From the NCBI GenBank assembly GCA_002416125.1, contig DIBU01000015.1, positions 62,001 through 126,000 on the forward strand: DNA of 64,000 bases, read 5' to 3'. Position 1 is the stretch's first letter. Each line of letters opens with the position of its first letter. This DNA comes from Halieaceae bacterium UBA5044 (GTDB lineage: Bacteria; Pseudomonadota; Gammaproteobacteria; Pseudomonadales; Halieaceae). Below are positions 1 to 7,273 of the stretch, piece after piece. The position numbers and the translations under genes were made by a program. The notes under the pieces were generated by a model that worked only from the letters and a program-made list of their open reading frames with translations, was not told the origin of the DNA and ran no database searches.

Positions 1-864
1 GAGGTGCTGGTCGTTAATGATGGCTCTGATGATGGCAATCTAGAGCGCTACAAAGAACTGGAAACAACGTCAGACCCGAGAGTACGGTGGCACTACCAAC
101 CCCAGAGGCCCAATGGCCATGGACCCAGCTACTCGATCAACACCGGTGCTCAATTGGCGCGGGGGCTATACCTGTGCATCCTGGATGACGATGACAGTTG
201 GGATGCAGTGGACCACCTGCAAAAAGCCCACGCCGCCATCAACGCTACAGGCACAGTGGATGCTTATTACAGCAACCAAACCGCCTACAGTGCGGATGGC
301 AAACCCGTAAAGGGGGCGTTGTGGCTAAACGCTCTGGAGAAAAGACTACCGCGACCAGGTGTCACCCAACCGGTAGATGCTGAATTCCTTCTCAGCTGCC
401 CCGGCTTTCCGCACCTTAATTGCAGTATCATTAAACGCGAGCTCTACCTTGGAATCGGCGGCATGGACGAGGGTATCCGCTACGAATGTGAAGTCGACTT
501 GTACCTGCGCACGCTGGATGCCGCGACACTCATCCTCTACAACCCGACTATCATTGCGCGCCACAATGTGCCAGACGCCGCGCAGAAGGCGAACGTTTCC
601 ACCCAAGTAAACAGGGTGGGAAAGCTCCTTTCACAAACCACCATTTACCAGAAAAACCTGGCCACCGCCAACAGCACAGCGGTGCAGGACCGTTGCCGCG
701 ATAAATTGACCCTGGCTTACAAAAACCTGGCACAGGAGTTTGCCGGAGAGCGAAATTTCCACCGCGCCGCCACCTTTGCCAGAATGGCGCTGGCATTTCG
801 CTACACAATCAAGTGGCGCCTCTACTGCCTGCAGCTAGAGCTGCTTGCGGCCTTGCGAGGCTGA
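1..864 (+). CDS. Family 2 glycosyltransferase, 5'-truncated by window edge
   Basis: The reading frame is open from base 1 (GAG GTG CTG...), so the gene starts upstream of the window; GTG at 4 is not its start. The first visible residues, EVLVVNDGSDDG, are the nucleotide-binding strand of the GT-A fold, and about 50 residues later CILDDDDSWD carries the acidic DXD-type metal/nucleotide site. The protein probably transfers a sugar from a nucleotide donor to a growing exopolysaccharide unit at the cytoplasmic membrane face. The last ~80 residues are helical and basic, with no clear membrane segment. The TGA stop is at 862-864, 74 bases before the next gene on the same strand. Donor and acceptor cannot be told from the sequence. 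Confidence 0.85.
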   Translation, partial: EVLVVNDGSDDGNLERYKELETTSDPRVRWHYQPQRPNGHGPSYSINTGAQLARGLYLCILDDDDSWDAVDHLQKAHAAINATGTVDAYYSNQTAYSADGKPVKGALWLNALEKRLPRPGVTQPVDAEFLLSCPGFPHLNCSIIKRELYLGIGGMDEGIRYECEVDLYLRTLDAATLILYNPTIIARHNVPDAAQKANVSTQVNRVGKLLSQTTIYQKNLATANSTAVQDRCRDKLTLAYKNLAQEFAGERNFHRAATFARMALAFRYTIKWRLYCLQLELLAALRG

Positions 865-938
865 CGGGTGGGCACCACCACTCAGCATGACCTGCCCCTC
901 CCACGGCGGGCCACCTAAACACTGGATATTGCAAAGCC

Positions 939-2747
939 ATGGCTATTGAACACTCTTCGAACCTGACCGCGAGCATGCGAACGACCGCGTTGGCCTACAA
1001 CCCGCAGATCCTTTCAGGCATTCCCACCGATGCGATTGCCCCCACGGACACTGACTTTATCCTATCCACCCAAAGCGCACAGCGCGCCAGCGGCCTCTGC
1101 GCTGTGATAGCCGGGCAACCGAAATTGTCCGGAGGCAGTCCCGGGCATGAATTCGACGGCAGCAATCTTCTTGATCTTTATGAACAGCACGGCAAGGACT
1201 GTGCCGCGTATCTGAGCGGAACCTGGGCTTTCCTCATCTCAGACCCGCTGCAACAAAGACTGATACTGGCAAGTGATCGCATGGGGCGCCTTCCAGTGTA
1301 CTTTGGGGTGTCAGACGGCCATGTGGTTGCCAGCACAGCTCTATCTGACCTGCGCAGGCTATCCCCCCAATGCGCTGTGGACTGCCAAAGCCTCTACAAC
1401 TACGTTTACTTTCACATGATACCGGCCCCCGGATCTGTATGGGACGGCGTGCAAAAGCTGCGGGCGGGCGAGCAGTTGGAGGTAACGCCCACAGGCTGGC
1501 GCACGTATCGCTACTGGACACCACATTTTTCCGAAACGGCTCGGGATAAGAGCCAGCACCACGCATCACTGCGGCAACACCTGAAAGAAGCCGTGCGCCG
1601 CAGCCAATCAAAGGCTGGTAAAACCGGAGCGTTTCTGAGCGGCGGCCTGGACAGCTCCACCGTTGCAGGCATGCTCAGTGAGTTGGAGGGAGGGACCTGC
1701 GATGCATATGCCATCGGCTTTGATGCCGAAGGCTATGATGAAATGGCCTATGCACGCATCACAGCGAAACGCTTCGGTATTCGACTGCATGAATACTATG
1801 TGACGCCCGACGACGTGGTTGCAGCGCTGCCTACCATCGCGGCGTGCTTCGATGAGCCCTTTGGTAATTCATCCGCCCTACCGGCCTATTTTTGTGCACG
1901 GATGGCAGCGGAAGATGGCATCACAACTCTGCTCGCGGGTGATGGTGGTGATGAGCTCTTCGCCGGGAACGAGCGCTACGCCAAACAAAAGGTATTTGAG
2001 CTGTACCGCTGCCTACCTGCCTGGCTGCAACGCGCCGTGATTACGCCTGCCATATCCACACTGCCTGACCTGCTGCCGGGGGTCGGAAAGGCCAAGAGCT
2101 ATATCACCCAAGCCAACCAGCCGCTACCGGACCGCCTGCAATACTACAGTTTTCTTGAGCAAATCAGCCCCGACTCGGTATTCACCTCGAGTCTCATGCA
2201 GCAAGTCGATGTCAGCCAGCCTCTGAGGTTGATGCGTGAAACTTTCGATACACCTGAAAACGCTTCAAATCTGAACCGCATGCTGTTCCTCGACTGGCAG
2301 ACTACCCTGGCCGACAACGATTTACGCAAGGTCTCACAAGTTTGCGCACTGGCCGGTGTTGCAGTGCGATACCCAATGCTGGACGATGATCTTGTGGAGT
2401 TCTCGACAACTTTACCCACACGTTGGAAACTGCCAGGGAATCGACTGCGTGAGTTCTACAAGCAAGCGCTCACCGATTGGCTGCCAGAAGCCACCATCAA
2501 AAAGGAAAAGCACGGCTTCGGCCTGCCTTTCGGAGTCTGGATGAAGGATCACAAGCCACTGCAAGAAATGGCATACGAGCATATACTCAAACTCAAAACC
2601 CGCGAGATCTTCAAACCTCAATTCCTTGAGGATGCGATTATCCAACACCGATCAGGACATGCCTCTTACTTCGGGGAGCTTATCTGGGTCCTTACCGTCC
2701 TGGAGATCTGGCTGCAAGCCAACGATCCCGGTTATCGTCTTGCATAG
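939..2747 (+). CDS. Asparagine-synthase-like amide ligase lacking the glutaminase cysteine
   Basis: The 602-residue protein has the two-domain AsnB layout. The C-terminal half has the PP-loop SGGLDSS (residues 234-240), a GDGGDELFAG motif and the usual late KHGFGLPFG segment, so ATP-dependent adenylation of a carboxylate is likely. The N-terminal half keeps the Ntn fold (SGTWAFLISD, then DRMGRLPVYF in place of DRFGxxPLYY), but the protein begins MAIEHSS and has no Cys at position 2. Glutamine hydrolysis is therefore not expected. Family members without this Cys include beta-lactam synthetase-type enzymes, which use other amines or close rings. It lies 53 bases before an acyl carrier protein gene, so an acyl-ACP or a carrier-bound product is a reasonable guess. 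Its true substrate is unknown. Confidence 0.85.
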   Translation: MAIEHSSNLTASMRTTALAYNPQILSGIPTDAIAPTDTDFILSTQSAQRASGLCAVIAGQPKLSGGSPGHEFDGSNLLDLYEQHGKDCAAYLSGTWAFLISDPLQQRLILASDRMGRLPVYFGVSDGHVVASTALSDLRRLSPQCAVDCQSLYNYVYFHMIPAPGSVWDGVQKLRAGEQLEVTPTGWRTYRYWTPHFSETARDKSQHHASLRQHLKEAVRRSQSKAGKTGAFLSGGLDSSTVAGMLSELEGGTCDAYAIGFDAEGYDEMAYARITAKRFGIRLHEYYVTPDDVVAALPTIAACFDEPFGNSSALPAYFCARMAAEDGITTLLAGDGGDELFAGNERYAKQKVFELYRCLPAWLQRAVITPAISTLPDLLPGVGKAKSYITQANQPLPDRLQYYSFLEQISPDSVFTSSLMQQVDVSQPLRLMRETFDTPENASNLNRMLFLDWQTTLADNDLRKVSQVCALAGVAVRYPMLDDDLVEFSTTLPTRWKLPGNRLREFYKQALTDWLPEATIKKEKHGFGLPFGVWMKDHKPLQEMAYEHILKLKTREIFKPQFLEDAIIQHRSGHASYFGELIWVLTVLEIWLQANDPGYRLA

Positions 2748-2800
2748 ATTTCGTCAACAACCAACTTGTGCCCCATTGAACTTTCCTGAGGAACTACCAC

Positions 2801-3052
2801 GTGACAGCACTTGAACTGACAAAGCGCCTTGTAAGGTCATGCCTGCAACTTGGTACGGACTACCCATTATCTGACGATACTGTACTCTTGGGCGGATTCC
2901 CCGAGTTCAATTCCCTCACCATTACCACACTAATCACGCAGATCGAGGACGCAACCGGCTGTGAAATCAGTGATCAGGAGATAAGTGGCGAGATATTTGA
3001 GACACTTCAGTCTCTGGCCGATTTTATTGAAGTGAAAATATCAGAGGCGTAA
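2801..3052 (+). CDS. Acyl carrier protein
   Basis: An acidic 83-residue protein of normal ACP length. Ser38, in FNSLTI, sits at the place of the phosphopantetheine serine of the usual DSL motif and is followed by a helix II-like stretch (TTLITQIEDATGCEI). Translation starts at GTG 2801, with TGAGGA about 9 bases upstream. It should carry an acyl or aminoacyl group as a thioester in the cytoplasm. Exosortase A type 1 loci commonly hold an ACP with two alpha/beta hydrolases, and here the next two genes, 5 bases downstream, are those hydrolases. The expected partner acyl-CoA ligase is about 50 kb away in this window (52290-53900). The Asp before the serine is replaced by Asn, so phosphopantetheinylation is likely but not certain. 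Confidence 0.85.
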   Translation: MTALELTKRLVRSCLQLGTDYPLSDDTVLLGGFPEFNSLTITTLITQIEDATGCEISDQEISGEIFETLQSLADFIEVKISEA

Positions 3053-3057
3053 TCAAA

Positions 3058-3873
3058 TTGAGCCGGATTACCACCATCGCCGAGTTTATCGGGAATCAAA
3101 AACCTGCATTTTCACTGCAGTTTTGGCCGACCGAAGCCCCCAAGGCAAACATCATCTATCTTCCTCCGTTTGGCGAGGAAATGAATCGCTGCCGGTCGAT
3201 CGTGGCGAACCAGGCTCGCTGGTTTGCGCGTCATGGCTCGTCATGCACGATTCTCGATTACTTTGGCACCGGGGAGAGCCAGGGAGAATTCGAAGATGCC
3301 AGCCTGGAGATATGGCGAGAAAATATAGCCAACGCGATCCAGCGAGTCAGCGAGCAAAACGATGCCCCAGTCACCCTGTGGGGATTCAGGCTGGGTGCTC
3401 TCATTGCTTTTGATTACGTATCTCACCAGCCTATAGCTCCACGCAAGCTCCTGTTCTGGCAGCCGGTTACGTCGGGCAAGCTCTTCCTGACGCAAATGTT
3501 GCGCCAGCGGACCGCATCATTGATGCAGTCGGGCAAAGAAGCAGAGACAACCGAGCAGATGCGGAGCGCACTTTCTGCGGGAAAAATTATCGAAGTGGCA
3601 GGCTACAAACTGGGAGGCGAATTGGCCACGGGGATTGATCGCCTTACCCTCGTTGCCAACAGTGTCCCTCCTGCCACCAACATCTTCTGGCTGGAGCACT
3701 GTAGTGATGGGTCGTCTGACCTGAACCTGAAATCCAGCAAGGCCATTGCGGAACTGCGAGATAAAGGCGCGACAGTAGAAGTCGGTACGTTTACTGGCGA
3801 CCCTGTTTGGCAGCTGCACAAGCGCGCAGACTGCGATGACCTCCTGCAAAAGACAAGGGTGCTGAGCCTATGA
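3058..3873 (+). CDS. Exosortase A system-associated hydrolase 2 (alpha/beta-hydrolase fold)
   Basis: The 271-residue alpha/beta-hydrolase matches the TIGR03101-type protein in several places: LPPFGEEMNR near residue 40, FGTGESQGEF near 75-85, and a WQPVTSGKLFLTQ block near 135-150. The nucleophile elbow reads G-F-R-L-G with Arg111 where Ser, Cys or Asp should be, so ordinary esterase chemistry is doubtful. It may be a binding or transfer protein. Start is TTG 3058, 5 bases after the ACP stop; no better start precedes the conserved region. It overlaps the next hydrolase by 4 bases, so the two are probably translationally coupled. In known loci this protein occurs together with hydrolase 1 and an ACP. 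The reaction is not known. Confidence 0.85.
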   Translation: MSRITTIAEFIGNQKPAFSLQFWPTEAPKANIIYLPPFGEEMNRCRSIVANQARWFARHGSSCTILDYFGTGESQGEFEDASLEIWRENIANAIQRVSEQNDAPVTLWGFRLGALIAFDYVSHQPIAPRKLLFWQPVTSGKLFLTQMLRQRTASLMQSGKEAETTEQMRSALSAGKIIEVAGYKLGGELATGIDRLTLVANSVPPATNIFWLEHCSDGSSDLNLKSSKAIAELRDKGATVEVGTFTGDPVWQLHKRADCDDLLQKTRVLSL

Positions 3874-4775
3874 GTGACCGAATTTCACCATTGAATGAAT
3901 CAGCGTTCGCGTTCGACTGCGAGGGCAGCAGCCTTATAGGTTTCCTACACGGTGGTGACCCAAGTTGTGATGTGGGCGTTCTCACCATTGTACCGGGAGG
4001 GCCACAGTACAGGACCGGCGTCGGCCGACAGTTGTTGAGGCTCGCTCGTCGCCTCGTAGCTGACGGCGTTCATGTCATGCGTTTCGATCATAGAGGCCTG
4101 GGTGACAGTGAGGGAGAGTTTAGAGGCTTTCAATACATTAAAGACGATATTGAAGCGGCTATTGCGGAGTTCAAGCGCAGAGCTCCATCCGTGAAACGCA
4201 TAATTCTCTGGGGGGGATGCGACGGTGCCTCAGCGGCGATTCTGCATGCGCACAAGCTACCAGATGTCGTATGCATTGTAGCGGGAAACCCGTTTGTCGG
4301 GTCGTCAACATCAACGTCCAAAGCGAGGCAGATGCACTATCTTGCGCGTATCAGGCAGAAGTCCTTCTGGATGAAGCTCTTGAAGCTGGAATACAAACTG
4401 GGTGACTACGCCGCTGGGGCTGTCAAAAGCATCCGACAGAGGCTGAAACCAAAGAACCCGAAGGCAAGACAGGACTCAGAACCCCAAGCAGGCGCAGGTA
4501 AAGACTTCTCTGCTGACCTTTTAGCCGGCTTAAAGATGTTCAATGGCAAGATACTGTTTTTGATGGGAGACAGGTTTTTACTGAGCACCGAATTTGATCG
4601 ACTGGTGTCATCCTCACCGGCGTGGAGAGCGGCCTACAGTAAGCCAGGATATCAGCGACTGGACATCAAAGGAGGTGACCAGGTTTTCTCCACCCATGAC
4701 GCGCAGGAAAGAATGTTCGGACTGGCAGGAAAGTGGATTCGCGAATCGTACCTGATTGAGCCTGCCAGAGCTTAG
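3870..4775 (+). CDS. Exosortase A system-associated hydrolase 1 (alpha/beta-hydrolase fold)
   Basis: A 301-residue alpha/beta-hydrolase of the TIGR03100 type. It has the early FDCEGSSLIGFLH strand, PGGPQYRTG near residue 48, RFDHRGLGDSEG near 75 and a nucleophile elbow G-G-C-D-G with Cys117. A cysteine nucleophile would suit acyl or thioester transfer, possibly from the phosphopantetheine arm of the adjacent ACP (inference). A basic, Pro/Lys-rich loop around residues 190-205 is unlike the core fold. The ATG at 3870 overlaps the stop of the preceding hydrolase (ATGA). The pair with hydrolase 2 and ACP is a recurrent unit of type 1 exosortase loci. The substrate is unproven. Confidence 0.85.
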   Translation: MSDRISPLNESAFAFDCEGSSLIGFLHGGDPSCDVGVLTIVPGGPQYRTGVGRQLLRLARRLVADGVHVMRFDHRGLGDSEGEFRGFQYIKDDIEAAIAEFKRRAPSVKRIILWGGCDGASAAILHAHKLPDVVCIVAGNPFVGSSTSTSKARQMHYLARIRQKSFWMKLLKLEYKLGDYAAGAVKSIRQRLKPKNPKARQDSEPQAGAGKDFSADLLAGLKMFNGKILFLMGDRFLLSTEFDRLVSSSPAWRAAYSKPGYQRLDIKGGDQVFSTHDAQERMFGLAGKWIRESYLIEPARA

Positions 4776-4829
4776 TCAACCGGCTTGAATACAATCATGA
4801 CAGCTGGTCATCACGAATATGGGCTTACT

Positions 4830-5729
4830 ATGAAGGTAATTTACTTCCAGGATCCAGAAGGCAACTTCGGAGATGAGCTGAACCGCTGGTTGTGGCCCAG
4901 ACTGTTTGATGGCGCCGTTGAGGGCTTTGGTCACCACGGCATCGAAACCATGGAGGAAAATCGCAAGGAAAGCCTCCTCTTTTACGGAATTGGCACAATC
5001 CTTGACGACAGAATACCGGTCGACCCGAAGAAGATCATCTTTGGCAGTGGCTTTGGCTATGGCGACCCTCTTTCCAACCTCAAAAACTGTGACATTGTGT
5101 TCGTTCGAGGAAAGAAAACCGCAAAAGCCATTGGAGTATCCAGTGACAAGGCGCTAACCGACCCGGCGGTTCTACTACGACACTTTTTCCCCGTTGTTTC
5201 TGAGGAAGACAAGGTACATGACGTTTCCTTCATGCCACACCACAGCACGACTGCGGGGGGCTTTTGGGAAAAAGCGTGCAAAGAATCAGGCATCAACTAC
5301 ATCAGTCCTAAGGGGTTTGATGTCGAAGCTGTCGTTCAGCAAATCTCTTCCAGTCGGCTGGTGATCGCAGAGGCAATGCACGCTGCGATCGTGGCGGATA
5401 CGTTTCGAGTACCGTGGATACCGGTAACCAGCGTTCCCGAGACGAACCCTTTCAAGTGGCAGGACTGGTGCGAATCACTCGACCTTAAATACCAGCCACA
5501 CAGAATCACCCCCATCTACAGGAACTTGACTGGCAACCCAGCAAAGAACGCACTGAATAAAGTTAAAATCGTTCTCAGGCGTCGAGAACTCTTGTCTATT
5601 CGCAAAAAGCGAGGCTTAGCGATGCTGAGCGATACCAACGTTCTAGACGCCCGCCGAAGGATGATGGACCAACTGGTTGACGAACTTAGAACGCGTCTGC
5701 TCGTAAAAGAAGCGGAACACCCATGCTGA
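4830..5729 (+). CDS. Polysaccharide pyruvyltransferase family protein
   Basis: The opening residues MKVIYFQDPEGNFGDELNRW are the classic N-terminus of the polysaccharide pyruvyltransferase family (PF04230), which adds pyruvate ketals from phosphoenolpyruvate to sugar hydroxyls. The pattern continues with LLFYGIGTIL, IIFGSGFGYG and a late IAEAMHAAIVADTFRVPW segment typical of the second Rossmann-like half. In-frame TTG 4785 and ATG 4797 would add 15 or 11 residues, but the family usually begins at the MKVIYF methionine, so 4830 is chosen without a strong ribosome site. The end overlaps the sulfotransferase gene by 7 bases. A pyruvyl group would add negative charge to the polymer. The family is also known to transfer other groups. 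Confidence 0.85.
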   Translation: MKVIYFQDPEGNFGDELNRWLWPRLFDGAVEGFGHHGIETMEENRKESLLFYGIGTILDDRIPVDPKKIIFGSGFGYGDPLSNLKNCDIVFVRGKKTAKAIGVSSDKALTDPAVLLRHFFPVVSEEDKVHDVSFMPHHSTTAGGFWEKACKESGINYISPKGFDVEAVVQQISSSRLVIAEAMHAAIVADTFRVPWIPVTSVPETNPFKWQDWCESLDLKYQPHRITPIYRNLTGNPAKNALNKVKIVLRRRELLSIRKKRGLAMLSDTNVLDARRRMMDQLVDELRTRLLVKEAEHPC

Positions 5730-6508
5730 CTTCAAAGATCCGCCGCCATCTCCGAAAAAGCTTTCGAATTAGGCCTAGCCACTGCTTTTGCCTGGGTGCA
5801 GCAAAAACTGGCACGACGTCATTCTCCGCAATGTTCGCCGACCACTATCGGTCGGCACATGAGCCCAATGTGGAGGACCTCACCAGAACTGTTGAAAAGG
5901 TTATTCTCGGGGAAATGCACCCGCAGGAAATCAAGGATTGGCTATACTTCAGGGACAGACAGCTAAACCTTGAAATTGAAGCCTCCCATCCTTTGGGCTA
6001 TCTGGCACCGTGGCTACCTGAGGTCTTTCCGCGAGCCAAGTTTGTAATCACCATTAGGGACCCACTGCCCTGGCTCAAGTCACGTCTTAACTTTCACTAC
6101 TACAAGACGCCCGAGGTATGGCAGCGTTATCGAGACTTCATTTGGGGGCGTCACCACCGCGGCTACGAACCAGAAGAGGCTGTTCTCAAAGAACTTGGAC
6201 TATACTCATTGAATGCATATCTCACCCAGTACTCAGAACAATACAAACTACTGTTTGAAAATTTGCCAGAGGATAGAACTCTGATGCTGCGAACTGAACT
6301 CCTGAGTGACTCTATCGATACATTAGCGGCGTTTCTGGAACTTGACCCCACGACAATCATGCCGAAACACGAGAATGTTGTAACAGTTGATTCAAATGTG
6401 ATTGACTTGCTTCCAACAGCTTTTGTGTCGAGCCGTATCAAGGAAAAGTGCGACTGGATAGTAGATCACCTTAGGAATCAAACCCCAAATTCTGATCTTG
6501 AGCTATAG
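5723..6508 (+). CDS. Sulfotransferase family protein
   Basis: This 261-residue cytosolic protein has both PAPS-binding elements. The 5'-phosphosulfate loop is GAAKTGTTS (residues 25-33). The 3'-phosphate site is FVITIRDPLPWLKSR, with Arg112 and Ser120. It should move a sulfuryl group from PAPS to a hydroxyl or amine, most likely on an exopolysaccharide sugar or lipid given the neighbours. The start ATG lies inside the end of the pyruvyltransferase gene (7-base overlap), so the two modifications are probably made together. Like the next gene, it looks more AT-rich than the right half of the window. The acceptor is not evident. Confidence 0.85.
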   Translation: MLTSKIRRHLRKSFRIRPSHCFCLGAAKTGTTSFSAMFADHYRSAHEPNVEDLTRTVEKVILGEMHPQEIKDWLYFRDRQLNLEIEASHPLGYLAPWLPEVFPRAKFVITIRDPLPWLKSRLNFHYYKTPEVWQRYRDFIWGRHHRGYEPEEAVLKELGLYSLNAYLTQYSEQYKLLFENLPEDRTLMLRTELLSDSIDTLAAFLELDPTTIMPKHENVVTVDSNVIDLLPTAFVSSRIKEKCDWIVDHLRNQTPNSDLEL

Positions 6509-6510
6509 GT

Positions 6511-7158
6511 ATGAAGCTTACTTGTAGGACGATTCTTCTCGTAGCTGTCGTAATGTGCTCCGCATCAGTTGTGGCCGATCCCGCCCCTTGGGTCGGAATG
6601 TCTTTTGCTGGCATAGCGTGCAAAGGTGGTAGCGCAGGTAATTTCGGTCCATATGACTACGTCATCGACAAAGAAAAACTCCCTGTTGTCGAAAGACGAC
6701 ATTTTACGCCCCAAGTTGAACAGCTTGTTCGAGGCGAATCAACGCTTGATCCCATGCGCGATGTGAACTACACCTTAGTCAGGTTCCCCAACCACCACAG
6801 AGCTCTATACTCCGCGGTACGCTTTTCCTTGGGTGAAGCGCCAAACTCCAAGGGTGACTATTCCGCCGAGTGCTACCTACAAAGAGCTGTCAACTTCAGC
6901 CCTTCGGATCCGGTACCACATATGCTATTTGGCCTTTATCTACATCGACTGGGAAAATTGAATCAATCCCTTGAACATTATCGTATAGCGGAGAAGATGG
7001 CTCCAAATGACGCTAATCTGCTGTATAACTTCGGCCTTGCCCTATTCGACTCAGGAAATTTTTCCGAGTCCTATGAGTATGCCAAGCGAGCCTACGCTTC
7101 TGGAATGGACTTTCCGGCTCTCAAGCGAAAACTACAGAAAGCCGGGTATTGGAGGTAA
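6511..7158 (+). CDS. Secreted TPR-repeat protein
   Basis: The 215-residue product starts with a Sec signal peptide (MKLTCRTILL..., hydrophobic core, probable cleavage after VVA at about residue 22). Residues ~120-205 form two tetratricopeptide-like repeats (DPVPHMLFGLYLHRLGKLNQ; DANLLYNFGLALFDSGNFSE). TPRs mediate protein contacts, so a periplasmic scaffold for the polysaccharide machinery is plausible. It is not the much longer TPR lipoprotein (PrsT type) of other exosortase loci. It starts 2 bases after the sulfotransferase stop, so it ends this + strand operon. It converges on the Mur-Pth gene across a 115-base gap in which I see no convincing terminator. Confidence 0.7.
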   Translation: MKLTCRTILLVAVVMCSASVVADPAPWVGMSFAGIACKGGSAGNFGPYDYVIDKEKLPVVERRHFTPQVEQLVRGESTLDPMRDVNYTLVRFPNHHRALYSAVRFSLGEAPNSKGDYSAECYLQRAVNFSPSDPVPHMLFGLYLHRLGKLNQSLEHYRIAEKMAPNDANLLYNFGLALFDSGNFSESYEYAKRAYASGMDFPALKRKLQKAGYWR

Positions 7159-7273
7159 CTGTTTAAGAGGTGTTGTGCTGTCATCTTGAAATAATGGTTG
7201 GTCCCAGACTGGCGGCAATATCGCCTGATACTTAATGTCTGCAACTCGCATGCACCTATATCAAATCGATGCC

